A stretch of 64,000 bases of DNA from Helianthus annuus (GCF_002127325.2 NC_035449.2:144436946-144500945); one strand, 5' to 3'; positions 22,298 to 34,298 are shown, counted from the first letter of the stretch. Numbers and translations are program-made. The notes: generated by a model not told the origin, from the letters alone.

Positions 22298-23736
22298 TGT
22301 CACGGCCCCCGACCCGGTTTGACCCGTTTCAGGAGCCGCGGGACAGGAATCCCGTGGTAATTAATTTTGGCGACAGCGGAAGTCTTTTTAAAACAGGATC
22401 TTTTAATCATTCAAACTGCCCGTTTTATAGCTGAGGGATAAATCCCATAATTTACAATAATATGATTTCTCCGGGAAATCTTTTATTTTCAAAACATGCT
22501 TCTTTTATTTATTTACACTGAGCCACTTTTCTAAGCTGGGAGTGCTTCACGGCACTTCTCTTTCTTTGCTCACAACATATCACCTGAAACATGTTTGAAA
22601 AAGGTTTTGTCAGTGGGGAAATACTGAGTGAATCATTCTATTTTACTAAAACGACACATTTGTTATAAATTACAGTATCAAGAGCGATTACAATGTTTCT
22701 GATATCAAACCAACTACCCACAGTACTTGTCACTCGAACATCCATCGGTAGCCTCTTTGCCCGATGGTGTCTGTGACTATGGTCATATCACTCATTGGCT
22801 AACTCGTTGTCCAATAGTGACGGTTATCAAGTAATGTATACAAAACCCCACATATCGGCTGTAATTTGGTGATTACATAGACTTAATCCCTGTAATTATA
22901 ACTTTGAAAATAATTTGGAGTTTTGTAAAACAGTTGATAAAAAGAGAATGACTCACATTGCAGATTTACGAGCAGAGTATAAGCTTTACTGATTAGCCTT
23001 CTAACCTAATTTAAATAACAATGCACACACAAACGGGATTAGTAACTAATTCAGTAGTTACGTCAATTCACGAGATTAAACCCTCACAACTATTATCAAG
23101 TGCGATACTTAACAATTCAATGGATTCACAACGAATGACAGAGCATAGTCCGAATTCGAACAGCACTCAAACATTCAAGTTGAAATCACAATGAATAACA
23201 AAGTAGAAGCTCAATTTGAGCAGCACTCGGACAATCGTTGGATAGTTATAATCGATCGGACGTTGAATCGTAATAGCGATCGAGTTATTACCCTGATTGC
23301 GGCAGCACCTCGTGATCGTGTGTGTTTAATTGTGATATAACAGCCTTAACTCGACGTACACAGAAGCTATTTACGTCGTTTCAACTCCTCTGTGCAAGTC
23401 CCAATGTCTGCTATTTATAGTAATTTTTGGGACATGCTTACGGACCGTAAGCCCTTTCCCTTGCGGTCCGTAAGCTAAGCAGTCTAATTCATAGGCTGCC
23501 TAGCTCGGGTATAGCTTGGGTGAATCAACAATTTGGACAAATCAGAACTTTGCAACGTTTTATTTAGATAACTATTCAACTAGGGTTTGCCCCCCCTGAA
23601 TTTTAGGGGCCCTGATCCTAATTCCGATTGTTCTGAAAATTTTAGGGCTAGTGCAGAATTAATTGGGTGTCTCAATTAGGGTTTTCTTATTGACTAATTA
23701 TTGTCCTAATTATTGATTTTAGTGGCAGTTGTTACA
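22298..23736 (-). repeat. G3 LTR3 (right; 5' LTR of copy B)
   Basis: 1439 bp, TGTCACGG to TTACA, followed by TSD ATGAA at 23737-23741. Minus-strand TATA CTATAAATAG at 23411-23420; near-palindrome at 23436-23452. This is the LTR that would drive transcription of the array. Confidence 0.93.
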
Positions 23737-23741
23737 ATGAA

Positions 23742-23782
23742 CTATCTCAACTGACTGTTTAGGGTCGAAACACGGTCCAACA
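23742..23782 (+). repeat. S1 3' LTR, end
   Basis: These 41 bp after the G3 TSD end in CCAACA and join directly to S2 gag. CTCAT at 23783-23787 would be the S1 target duplication, but its partner is outside the window. Confidence 0.6.
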
Positions 23783-24295
23783 CTCATAATTTTCCATTTC
23801 TGACATCAGATGGTAGTAACGAGTGATGATGTCCTCAAGTGACTCATGTTTCATGTACTTGAAAACAGCAAACTGCTTCTTCAGTAGATCAATCTTGTTC
23901 TTCTTGACATTAGCATTTCCCACGTATCTCTTCTCTAATGCATCCCACATATCTTTTGAATTTGTATACTTTTTGAAGGTATGCTTGATGCTATCAGGTA
24001 ACGACATCTTTATTGCAGCCAAGGCTCTCTTTTCAGCCTCATACATCTTTTTATCAGCCTCTTGCATGTTCACATAGGCTGTTCTACGTGGTCTACCCTC
24101 AAAGTCGTGTGTAGGGTTTGTGTACCCATCTTCAATACATATCCACATGCGCGTGTCCTGATATTCAATGAAGGATTGAAAACGATCCTTCCAAGTCAAA
24201 TAATTTTCCACCTTCATCATCTTAGGCGGTTTGTTGGTAGTGCCAACCTCATGCTCCATTCTCAAAAGCTCATTCAAACTTGACATGTTCGACAT
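23783..24295 (-). pseudogene. S2 gag N-terminus, truncated by S1
   Basis: The start MSNMSSLNELLRMEHEVG and about 170 residues closely match S3 gag, including YLTWKDRFQSFIEYQDTRMW and MWDALEKRY. This is the copia-type gag (UBN2-like) domain. Homology stops after MENYE, exactly at the S1 LTR end; the remaining open codons to 23759 are S1 LTR. Minus strand. Confidence 0.88.
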
Positions 24296-24567
24296 TTCAA
24301 CGTAACAGACTGATAAAACCGTACAAATTTTTTCCGAAAACAGTGGTTACCAAATTACACCGTTAGAATCATTGAATTCCTTGTATTTTTAGGACAAAAA
24401 AAACCAGAAGATTAAAACAGCTAAACAATTTCGAAAATTTATATCAGACACACAAAAAATTTCGAAACCCTAATTTTTCAGGTTTCAAAATTTTCGAAAT
24501 AACTCCCTGTTTCTGCCAATCACAATTCTGAACCGAGCCTTCAAGAGCCTAGTGCTCTGATACCAAT
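24296..24567 (-). other. S2 leader and primer-binding site
   Basis: Untranslated leader. The first about 70 bp upstream of gag (CGTAACAGACTGATAAAACC, CAGTGGTTACCAA) are conserved with S3. The PBS on the minus strand, TGGTATCAGAG, is at 24555-24565, two bases from the LTR; it matches initiator tRNA-Met. Confidence 0.8.
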
Positions 24568-25063
24568 TGTAGGTTCCGTTGGTGTATGGATCTTTCACAG
24601 AATTGTCAATCTAATCAAGAGTGCGGAATCCTCTTGATCAGAATATAGCAGAAAACGTGTAGGAACAGAAATCAGCAAGTCACTTTCAAACCGGATCTTT
24701 ATTGATTATCTATCAAACTGATTACAATCAATCAAGATCCATAACCACACACAATTTCGTCCAAGCTATTGCTCTCACGAAAATTCTATCTCTCACAAAC
24801 TGTTTTGGCTGATTAACCTAAACCCTAAAGCATAGCCTTGTTTATATAACACAAGGTTTGCTACTTGGACTAGGTTAAAACCAAATGGGCTGTGAATTGG
24901 TGTAAGCCCAATTCGCCCCCCATCACCCAATCTGGTGGATTTGGTTAGCCCAAACATTTCAACTAACTATTACAAAGCTAAACCCGCTAACCGTTTATCA
25001 TTTAACTAATTACAAGATATCCAAAGACCAAATCTAAGTTGTTGTCACAAATATGCACCAACA
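24568..25063 (-). repeat. S2 5' LTR
   Basis: 496 bp on the plus strand, from TGTAGGTTCC to GCACCAACA, related to the S3 LTR. A minus-strand TATA lies near 24838 (TTATATAACAC read on the plus strand). It abuts G4 RT at 25064; AGACT at 25064-25068 would be the target duplication, with its partner outside the window. Confidence 0.85.
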
Positions 25064-25995
25064 AGACTGCATTCAGAACTCGTTATGGTCACTACGAGTT
25101 CTTGGTGATGCCTTTCGGGCTCACTAATGCACCAGCAGCGTTCATGGATCTCATGAATTGCGTTTGCAAACCCTACTTGGACAAGTTTGTTATCGTCTTA
25201 ATTGATGACATCCTTATTTATTCGAAGAACCAGGCTGATCATGAAAAGCACCTTCGTTGTATTCTTAAACTTCTTTAGCAAGAGAAGCTCTACGCCAAGT
25301 TTTCAAAATGTGAATTTTGGCTTCGTGAAGTCCAATTTCTTGGACATGTGGTTAGCGAGCGTGGTATCCAGGTGGATCCCGCTAAGATTGAAGCTATCAT
25401 GAATTGGCAAGAGCCAAAGACGCCCACAGAGATTCGTAGCTTCTTGGGTCTGGCAGGATATTACAGGCGTTTTATTTAAAATTTCTCAAGGATTGCAGCA
25501 CCCCTAACTTCATTAACTCGCAAGAACATCAAGTTTGATTGGGGTCCTAAGCAACAAGAATCCTTTTATATTCTTAAACGAAAGTTAAGCAATGCACCTG
25601 TGTTGACATTGCCTGAAGGAATTGAAGAATTTGTGGTATACTACGACGCGTCACACACCGGAATGGGTTGCGTACTCATGTAAAGAGGCAAGGTTATTGC
25701 CTATGCTTCCCATCAATTAAAGGTGCACGAAAAGAATTACACCACCCATGACTTGGAATTGGGTGCCGTTATGTTTGCACTAAAACTTTGGAGGCATTAT
25801 TTATATGGTACCAAATGTGTGATCTATTCTGATCACAAGAGCCTTCAACATCTGTTTAACCAGAAGGATCTGAACACGAGACAACGTCGATGGATAGAGA
25901 CACTGAATGATTATGATTGTGAAATCCGATACCATCCAGGCAAGGCGAATGTAGTCGCCGATGCTTTGAGCAGGAAGGAAAGGGTTAAGCCCATT
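25064..25995 (+). pseudogene. G4 RT and RNase H fragment
   Basis: This is the remains of a chromovirus pol related to G3. [22 protein letters not shown], then [12 protein letters not shown] at the catalytic position (Val/Phe-Ile-Asp-Asp). RNase [18 protein letters not shown] and [13 protein letters not shown]. In-frame stops occur near 25276, 25477 and 25681. The left end is cut by S2 inside RT and the right end by LARD just after RNase H; pol resumes at 50670. Confidence 0.9.
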
Positions 25996-26000
25996 AGAAT
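25996..26000. repeat. LARD target-site duplication AGAAT (left)
   Basis: AGAAT here and at 50665-50669 bounds LARD. Both lie in the G4 pol frame, between RNase H and integrase. Confidence 0.9.
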
Positions 26001-27075
26001 GGATATGCACAAAATGCAACATATAAATTATATCAATTGTGGCATAAAACTAACCCTTTTTTAGTACTAATGTTGGAAAAAGTGTGCTTTTATCTTCCTT
26101 TTGTATTTTCAGGATTAAATGAGCTCAAATTAACAAAAGAAGCAAAAAGACAGCAAAATCTAACATAAATACAAGAAAAGGAACAAAAGTGGAATGCCCG
26201 ACCCCTCGACAGCATCTTCCCAAGCAAAACTAAGAAAATAGAAGACTGAACACGCCCCGTGCTCAGCGAGCACGGGGCCGTGCCCAAGTAACAGCAGAAA
26301 AGACAAACCTTTAGAAGCTTCTACTGCCCACCACGGGGCCGTGCCCAGTGGACACGGGGGCGTGGTCAACTTCCTGCAGGCGCATTTATTGTAATTGCGA
26401 ATTACAATTAATGAAGAGAGAGACAAGGATGGACACGGGGCCGTGCCCAGCGGGCACGAGGCCGTGCCCGAGCTTCTGTTCAGCCTATAAATAGGAGTGT
26501 TTGGAGCCATTTCAACTCATCCCTTGGCACACCACCTCTCTCACACTTCACCCACCACCCACCACCACCATAACACCATCATTCACCACCATCATCCATT
26601 GTCCATCATAGAGTGTGTGAGTCGTCTCGGGATCCAAGATTGATCGTAAGATTTCTTGAAAATCAAAGGCCATGTTTGCCTAAGTCTCTTACATCACTTG
26701 GTGAAGACAAGTGTTTAGTGTAATACTTTTTATTTTTAACCTTTTGCACTTTTTAATTGGTTTTGTATTAATGACTTTAATTACTAGTTTCTTATGTTGA
26801 AGGCGATTCTTCCTTATCGTTTGTTCGTGGTGTCTTGGCATTATTTTACTGTCTATATAAAATAAAAGATTTTCACCATTCATATCTCCACGGTCTATAT
26901 GGAGGTATGTTGGCTACCTGGTCGGGGGTTAAGGGAACGGTTTGGTAAGAGTCTTGTCATTGTTTAGTGTATAGATCCTGCAAAGGACCTGGGTCAAATT
27001 TAGTAGGACCTCCTTCAATACCCAAAGGTATTGGATGGCGGGGGTCCAAACTCTTTGATCCCCTCATAAGTTAAA
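26001..27075 (+). repeat. LARD 5' LTR, first part
   Basis: It matches 48966-50044. It starts GGATATGCAC where the 3' LTR has TGATATGCAC, so the first base is mutated. TATA CTATAAATAG at 26485-26494. Three paired CACGG..CCGTG cassettes at about 26248, 26328 and 26431 precede the TATA. It is interrupted by ATH; the TSD of ATH (TTAAA) occupies 27071-27075. Confidence 0.92.
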
Positions 27076-28803
27076 TGATGTGTGCTAAACAGACTATTAA
27101 AAACTAACTAAATTAGACTCTCTAAGCTAGACACTAAAAAGCTTTAAATTCTAGACTCGACCTAAACCACACAATCGGCAAGTGTACCGATCAATGTAGT
27201 ATAAACTAGGAAGTTCGGATATCGAACCACGAGACTCTATTTATCATGTAAACTAGACTCTGACTAGATACTGACAGACACGACTTAACTTGTTTATTTG
27301 TTTGGGGGGGGGGGTTACTGAAAACTAAGGAAATCTATATTAAACTACTAAAATAACTAGAACTAGACTAAAGACGAACGAAGACTGTGAACTTTACTTA
27401 TATGAGAACTGGACCACCTAGACAAGAATCCTGGATTGTTTTAAGAAATTACCAATAAAGTTAAATGCACGAGTTATGGAACCGGGATCGTATGATACTA
27501 AACCTATTAAGAATCAACGAGGCCCCTCGACCCTTCTCAAGGAGAAACCTGTGACACTACCTAGGCCGTTAATCCTACCGGTTATTAGACTTCTTCCCAG
27601 TTATCTAATTATTGTGTAAGTACCCTAATGTTGACCTATTCTTTCCCAATCCTAGATCTAGCGTAGTTTGAAGTAATAGATTTGACTTGACAGACTAATA
27701 AGACCGACAGGTAAACCAAGACATAACCTTTCCCAAGGCCTATCTAAAGCAATTCGCCGGGTAAGACCTACCAATAGCCCCTCACTTCCCAGTTATTAGG
27801 ACTAGTAGAACACTAAGACCTAGCAAATTATTATTAGTTACTTCTAGAGGTTATCGCGCGATTCTCCCTAAAGAGTGAAGGTTTTCTTATGTGACATAGA
27901 CACTCACCGAAACCCTAAACCCTAATATGACTCTATGTTGTGATATAGACCGTCACTAAGAATCATATGAAGCAAATAACAATAATAAACCGAATCAAAG
28001 CACGCATACACATCAAATCATTAAATCAAACCTTTTACAAGACACAATCAATCCATAAACATCGTGCAAATAACGAAAAAGGTAAAATCTTTATATCAAT
28101 CCATTCATCATAGTCTAGGTGGTTTAAATGTTTAGCCAAGCATCTCAGTAATCAAACACAAAACGAAAATGTCTAACAAAGAATTCATTGTAACAAAGTT
28201 TCAAGAAAGTAATCGACACAATAAGGGATTAGAAAACCCGATTAAATCTTCGATTCTTCACTCTTGACTCGTACCAATGATTCCCGTGCCTTCAAATCTC
28301 CGATTGCCTTCCAAGATTGCTCAATAATCGCCCCAGAAGTCTCCTTAGTCGAAAATTAGGGTTTTCCCACGTTTTGGATGGTTATATATGACTTTCCATA
28401 AAAACCCTTTACTAAATTCGTAATAATTACCAATCAGAACGTTCTGGCTGGGCGCCAGAAAATCAGGGACTTGGTGGTGGGGTGCCACCTTGTTTTTCAG
28501 CTCATGTATTAACTTCAGACTCTCGCCAGGTGCCAGAAACTTGCTCAGTGGGTGATGGGGTGCCAGAAAGTGATTCTTCAGCTTTTAAACTCTATTTCAA
28601 CTCCTCGACCTTTCCAACACGTTTCAAGACTTGACACTTCAACATTTTAACTCGTTTTACTCGGTTTCTCGCATATTTGAACATCAAGACCTGCAAAACA
28701 CGATTTGATCAATAGTATACATATTCTAACGAAAATCAAAACTAAATATAACGAAAACTATACAAACTTTACACGAATAAAAGATGTATTTTGCAATACA
28801 TCA
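27076..28803 (-). repeat. ATH 3' LTR (complete)
   Basis: TGATGTGTGC to ATACATCA, 1728 bp. Minus-strand TATA CATATATAAC at 28381-28390. Upstream of it (28441-28566) GGYGCCA occurs four times, three of them followed by GAA. A run of 11 G lies at 27304-27314. Confidence 0.9.
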
Positions 28804-30223
28804 AACATCCGCACACTTACTCTTTTTTCGTCCTCGAAAAAGAATTATGCAACGGAATCATAGACAAGTATTCACCCGGGTCAAAAGCATAGGTATATTT
28901 AATTAAAACCAAGGCTTGCGTTAGCTGCGATTGCGAATATACTTGTCCCCTTAAACCCAAATCCAATACTAAGCCCTTATCATGTGATTTTAATTTAAGT
29001 GCGGTCAATCTACCTAGGGCCTCACACTAGAATCTACAGTCCACCTACTCCCACCTCAAGCTTATAGGACTAAAGGAACGATCATTTGACCAATTCCCAA
29101 CCGTCTTATATCAAAACCAAAATAGTTTACAATCAAAATTTTTTTTCTTTTTTTTTTCTATCTCGTGAGTCTAGACGATGCTTTCCCTAACCAAGAGGTA
29201 TTCCGGCTGTAGAGTCGCTATCCCCAACCACAGATTACTTAGGTTTCGGTACTTTTAATCGACAATTCGATTTCACACATCCCAGAGGCATTCCGGCTGT
29301 AGAGTCGCTATCCCCAACTCGGATTACATAGACCTGTGTTACTTTCATTTAGTTTCTAGCTCACTTTTATTCTTTTTTTTTCATGACCACAAACTCTGAC
29401 AATTTTAACTTATAACGGTGCCCCTTATACTATTATTGGCGGTTTTAATTTCCCATATTTCCCAGGCGAAAACCCACTGGCAGACCGACAATTAAGGTAT
29501 ATTAGCTCAAAGGGACTTAAAACCAAACCCGGGCCTATCCACATATCCCTAACTAGACGCAAGCCTGATTTATTATAATCTCATATTATTATTATTTCAA
29601 CCCGAGAAAAAATTTATCTTTTCTATCATTTTCCGTTTAAAAATGCAAACTTCTTTTTTTATTCGAAAGACATTTTCTGGCTTTTCAATTTTTTTTTTCA
29701 ATTTTTTAATTTTTTTGTATTTTTCAAATTTAAGACTCGATTATTTACATGTATCCCATCCCCACACTTAGAGATTGCATTGTCCCTAATGCAAGAACGA
29801 AAATACAACTGAACAACTACCTAAAAATAAAAACTACCAATGAAATAAATTAAAAAAAATATACAACAACAAAAAGGAAAACGACTTAGCTGAGTATGTG
29901 AGACTGTCAAAGTGCCAGTCGTTTCCACATAAGCCCTCCAATTCTCGATACGCGCTCAGCAAACAACTCCTAACCTCGGACACGCGAATGAAAGCGGCTA
30001 CTAATACCAACCTAATCAAGCAAACACCAAACGCTAGCAAAAGATAATATGTAAGCTACTAAGTGTTAGTGCAAGCATCCAACAACCAAAAGTCAACCAT
30101 CCCCAAAATCCCAACCAACCTGTTTAACGTATTTAAGTACAAACCAACAAACGAGGATCAAAAACAGCATAAAGATAAAAATAAACAAAAGATATAAGCT
30201 GTCATCCTCGCTGCATCCTCGCT
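28804..30223 (-). other. ATH region between ORF1 and 3' LTR
   Basis: Noncoding. On the minus strand the PPT AAGTGTGCGGATGTT directly abuts the LTR, preceded by TCGAGGACGA nine bases upstream. A pair of direct repeats near 29192-29230 and 29285-29323 shares GGCTGTAGAGTCGCTATCCC. T-rich runs lie at 29140-29160 and 29640-29720. No ORF is supported. Confidence 0.65.
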
Positions 30224-31669
30224 CTACTCCTCATCACCTGCATGCGTCCCACTAGGACCTGCCTCAGACGGCTGCCAAGAAGGCGGCGGCTGCACACGAA
30301 TACCCTGCATAATGACTCGCATACCATCCTCCAATCGCCTCTGACCTGCCACAATCTCTGCTAAAACCTCCTGCCTCAGCCCACTGATCTGATCATCAAC
30401 AAACATATGCAACTCATCGAAACCCGCCTGCATAGAATCATATAATGAATCCAAAGTAAGTGGATCGGGTCGTGGCTGCGCTAACGGGTACTGCCTAGCA
30501 AGAATATCCTGACGAATACGGGGAATATAAGGCCTCTGGCAATGGGTAGGAACCGCACCCTGCATAGCCTCCGCAGCACCTGAACCAGGCGGAGGCTGAA
30601 CCTGTGGACCCTCTCGTATCGGCTCCCAAGTAATCGGATCAGTACGAGCTATAATCGCAGCAGACTGTAAATCCCTAACACTCATCAAGCAAGGGTCGGG
30701 GCCCTTCTTCATCTTGTCAGCCGGGTACCTCTCAAACACACCCAAACTCTCGGCCAACCAAGTAATCAACGGCCCACAGTAAATACGGGCTCCAGCACCA
30801 CCCCTCCATAACCTCTTGATAGACATAGCAAACACAGTCGCCAAGTTGACTGGCCTCTGCTCAACCATACACATCAGACAAAATAAGCTCTCCTGATTAA
30901 CCTTGTTGTCTCCCTCTCCTCTACCAACCAGAGTCGCTGCTAGAATTTTGTGGATATAACGAAGAACTGGATCAGTAATATCACTAGCAACTGCCCCTAA
31001 AGCATATGGCACCCTCGATATGGTGCTCCAAAACCTCGCTAACTCACTTTTTGGAACACAAAACTTACGCTGCTTCTTAACCACCCCCTGCAAACTATTA
31101 ATAAACTCGGGAGCCCTAACCTCTTCTTCCGTGTAAAACTGAGTTGCCACTGCAAACTCAGGGACCATCATCTCATAAGACTTCCTACCCAAGGCAAAGA
31201 ATACTGCACCTTTTTTGTTAAAACTTCCTAGCTTATAGTCGAAAGTCGAGTGAAACTCTATCGTGATTTCCTTGTATTGTCGCGCATCACAATCCAAAAT
31301 TTTCCTGAATTTCGGTCCCAACAACTGTTCCACCCGAGCCCTTGCCCCTAAACGATCCAACACCTCCCAATCATTCCTCCTATACGGCAGCAGCTCTGCC
31401 GTATACAACGCACCTAACTTCCGAAACTCCTCCGAATTCTGCACAAACTGTAAAAGAGGGCTGTCCAAGATCCTTTGACGTGGACCATGCGGACGTCCCG
31501 GCCCCTTATACTCAATAGCCCTTCTGGAATCCGACTGTTGCACAACCCGTACCGGTTCCGGTTCATCCTGCTGAACCGGCTCAAGCTCCCTACCCACTGA
31601 GCCCCCTCGTGGGCGAGTATCCGTGCCTCGTTTCCTGCTAGCCCGACTCGAAGTTCCTGCACCTGGCAT
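30224..31669 (-). CDS. ATH ORF1 protein (Athila ORF1 family), intact
   Basis: 481 residues with no stop. I chose the Met of MPGAGTSSRASRKRG rather than the one four codons upstream because it begins the conserved basic N-terminus. The centre (SFNKKGAVFFALGRKSYEMM, RYIHKILAATLVGRGEGDN) resembles the Arabidopsis retrotransposon ORF-1 (ATHILA) family found in Athila elements, whose function is not established. The C-terminus is Pro/Gln-rich with a short helical stretch (DSMQAGFDELHMFVDDQ). The frame is undamaged although the element has lost gag and pol. The family call is from memory of its features, not a search. Confidence 0.75.
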   Translation of the reverse strand: MPGAGTSSRASRKRGTDTRPRGGSVGRELEPVQQDEPEPVRVVQQSDSRRAIEYKGPGRPHGPRQRILDSPLLQFVQNSEEFRKLGALYTAELLPYRRNDWEVLDRLGARARVEQLLGPKFRKILDCDARQYKEITIEFHSTFDYKLGSFNKKGAVFFALGRKSYEMMVPEFAVATQFYTEEEVRAPEFINSLQGVVKKQRKFCVPKSELARFWSTISRVPYALGAVASDITDPVLRYIHKILAATLVGRGEGDNKVNQESLFCLMCMVEQRPVNLATVFAMSIKRLWRGGAGARIYCGPLITWLAESLGVFERYPADKMKKGPDPCLMSVRDLQSAAIIARTDPITWEPIREGPQVQPPPGSGAAEAMQGAVPTHCQRPYIPRIRQDILARQYPLAQPRPDPLTLDSLYDSMQAGFDELHMFVDDQISGLRQEVLAEIVAGQRRLEDGMRVIMQGIRVQPPPSWQPSEAGPSGTHAGDEE

Positions 31670-33560
31670 TCTGCAAAACAATTCAAGTATGACAAGACAA
31701 AGAAAAGCAGAATATTAGTTACGAACTATTTTTGGTATTTTTATTTTCTTTTTTTTGAATTTTTTTTTGAATTTTTTAATATATATATATATATATAATA
31801 TACAAAAATAACGGCCGTATAGCATTACGTTCGCGGCCGTAGTTTAGAAACTAAGTGATATTAAAGCGACGTTTTGTAAATCCTTTTTAAGCATAAACCG
31901 AATCTCGCCCGAATGGAGATTGAGTACGGGCGAGTGGTATCACAATTCAAGTAAGCAAAAGACGCCATAAGACACTAAGATGACTCCAACACAATTAAAA
32001 CGACACTAAAGACCCTAAACTAACCAATTAACTAGACTCGATCTAACTTAGACGCAAATTACATAAATTACAAACTATACCTTCTCCCGGCACTTTACTT
32101 GCCCTCAAGTAAAACCAAGTGCCTCACAAACTGACATCGACTTCCAACTCGCTTAAATTCAGCCATGTAATAATTTAAAACAAATTTTAGCATTGAAAAA
32201 TACCACCTAGTTAAAGGAGGTTCCATTCTTTGCAAAAGTTCCGTTTAAAAATCGCAGGTTTGGAATCATATGCGTCAACATACTACAACCCACTCAAAAT
32301 TCAGCAAATGAAGTTTCAACCCAACCCGCAAATCACCAACATCCCGAAACCAAACCACAAACCTAGCGGACATCGAGTGCAAACCAATATAAAGTTGAAA
32401 TTTTTGTGTGGCTTAGGGAAACGGGTCAAAATGGATGTTATATCTTTGAATTTATGTGCAAAAATTTTCCAAACCGAATCCCCACACTAAATGTTAGCCA
32501 ACCCGAACCCAAAATATGATGAATATTGTGATCTACACCCCAAACCGAACCACCCGCAAACAAGACCCTGCTGAAAGAACCCAAACCGAACCCATCCGCA
32601 ACCTTATACATCCTAAAAAAAATCTTGCAAAACATCACATTCGACCAAACCGAATCCAACCCGCTGAACCGATACAAACCAAAATAAAGTCACCCCTAAA
32701 TTACTAAATGAGCTACATGAAACAAAAACATTACTAACTGACAACTTAACCCTAAATTACTACTAACTAAAAAAAACTAAAAAAAACTAAAAAAAACTAA
32801 CATAAATAAGACTAAAATTACAAAAGTAGAAGTTACAGGAGACTCAAAATACAACACAGACAGACAGGATACGTACCTGAGAATCGCGAGAGAAATAAGA
32901 TCAAAGAAAATTGTTCGATTGAAGTGGGTGGCGGCGGGTAGGTGATGTGAAGGGGGTTATGAGGTAACCGGCGGTTGTGAGAGGATGAGGGAGATAGGTG
33001 TACCGGCGGCGGTTGTTTAGTGGTTAGGGGAGGTGGTTGGCCGGCGTATGGGGAGGGAGAGGCTGAGCGGCGGTGAGGATGAAGATGGGTAATAGGTGGC
33101 GAGCGGCGGATGGTGTGGTGGTCGGCAGGTAGAATTGAGGTAGGGTAAGGTGTGGAGGAAGATGACCTGCGGCGGAGTGGGGAGGTGAGCGGCGGCGGGT
33201 AGAGGAGATGGGGAGGGGGTTACCGGTTGGAGAAGAAAGGAGGGGATGGGAGGGAATGGGGGGTTGTGTACGGTGTAGAGGAGAAGGGATGAGGGCAGTA
33301 GGGGAAATATGTGAAGGGTAAGTGAAGGGTTCTGTTTTTTTTTTTAAATGTGGTTTTAATGTTAAAGGTTGGCTACAGATATGGTTCATGGCGGGTGGCC
33401 AAAAACAAGTGAAGTGGGTGGCGGCCTGCCACCACGATAGAGCTAGTTCCGAAAAAAAAATTGGCGTACGTGCTGGCGGGGGGCGAGAAAAAAAAGTGAG
33501 GTGGGTGGCGGCCCGCCACCACGTAGTAATTTCCGAAATTTTTTTATTTTTTATTTTTTT
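31670..33560 (-). other. ATH internal noncoding region upstream of ORF1
   Basis: AT-rich with a (TA)n tract near 31781-31799, then repeats of AAAAAACT near 32770. A GC-rich block at 32930-33530 has two copies of a self-complementary GTGGGTGGCGGCC-type word (33415 and 33499). The deletion junction with the LTR is in a T-rich run at 33540-33561. A frame on the minus strand at 33024-33629 is Pro/Ser/His-rich and crosses the junction; I do not regard it as a gene. Confidence 0.55.
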
Positions 33561-34293
33561 TAACGAAAAAGGTAAAATCTTTATATCAATCCATTCATCA
33601 TAGTCTAGGTGGTTTAAATGTTTAGCCAAGCATCTCAGTAATCAAACACAAAACGAAAATGTCTAACAAAGAATTCATTGTAACAAAGTTTCAAGAAAGT
33701 AATCGACACAATAAGGGATTAGAAAACCCGATTAAATCTTCGATTCTTCACTCTTGACTCGTACCAATGATTCCCGTGCCTTCAAATCTCCGATTGCCTT
33801 CCAAGATTGCTCAATAATCGCCCCAGAAGTCTCCTTAGTCGAAAATTAGGGTTTTCCCACGTTTTGGATGGTTATATATGACTTTCCATAAAAACCCTTT
33901 ACTAAATTCGTAATAATTACCAATCAGAACGTTCTGGCTGGGCGCCAGAAAATCAGGGACTTGGTGGTGGGGTGCCACCTTGTTTTTCAGCTCATGTATT
34001 AACTTCAGACTCTCGCCAGGTGCCAGAAACTTGCTCAGTGGGTGATGGGGTGCCAGAAAGTGATTCTTCAGCTTTTAAACTCTATTTCAACTCCTCGACC
34101 TTTCCAACACGTTTCAAGACTTGACACTTCAACATTTTAACTCGTTTTACTCGGTTTCTCGCATATTTGAACATCAAGACCTGCAAAACACGATTTGATC
34201 AATAGTATACATATTCTAACGAAAATCAAAACTAAATATAACGAAAACTATACAAACTTTACACGCATAAAAGATGTATTTTGCAATACATCA
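33561..34293 (-). repeat. ATH 5' LTR, truncated
   Basis: It aligns without gaps to 28071-28803 (offset 5490), with one difference seen (34266). Only the U3 side and promoter remain; about 1 kb including R-U5 is gone. Confidence 0.9.
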
Positions 34294-34298
34294 TTAAA

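Larger units (their letters stand above)
7195..23736 (-). mobile_element. G3: tandem Ty3/gypsy chromovirus, three LTRs and two internal regions
   Basis: LTRs at 7195-8621, 14745-16183 and 22298-23736 separate two internal copies, A (8622-14744) and B (16184-22297). Both read on the minus strand in the order accessory ORFs, gag, protease, RT, RNase H, integrase with a chromodomain-like end. The integrase text [13 protein letters not shown] and the C-terminus fit the Tekay/Del chromovirus clade. One TSD pair surrounds everything, so this arose from one insertion followed by unequal exchange between LTRs rather than from two insertions. Both copies carry private stops or frameshifts. Confidence 0.92.
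27076..34293 (-). mobile_element. ATH: Athila-type element remnant
   Basis: Inserted in the LARD 5' LTR with TSD TTAAA (27071-27075 and 34294-34298); the uninterrupted sequence is visible in the LARD 3' LTR near 50042. A full 1728-bp LTR lies at the left; the right LTR keeps only its outer 733 bp. ORF1 and the PPT place it on the minus strand. Gag and pol, the PBS and the R-U5 part of the 5' LTR are missing, so a deletion followed insertion. Confidence 0.88.

Noticed and set aside
24555..24565. tRNA gene at TGGTATCAGAG sites
   Set aside because: Only the 3' complement of initiator tRNA is present next to an LTR, so these are primer-binding sites; no cloverleaf found.
31781..31799. TA repeat as a regulatory element
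   Set aside because: Simple dinucleotide repeat in AT-rich noncoding DNA; nothing else supports a function.
33024..33629. 201-codon minus-strand frame
   Set aside because: Pro/Ser/Thr/His-rich low-complexity text opposite a GC-rich noncoding block, and it crosses the ATH deletion junction.
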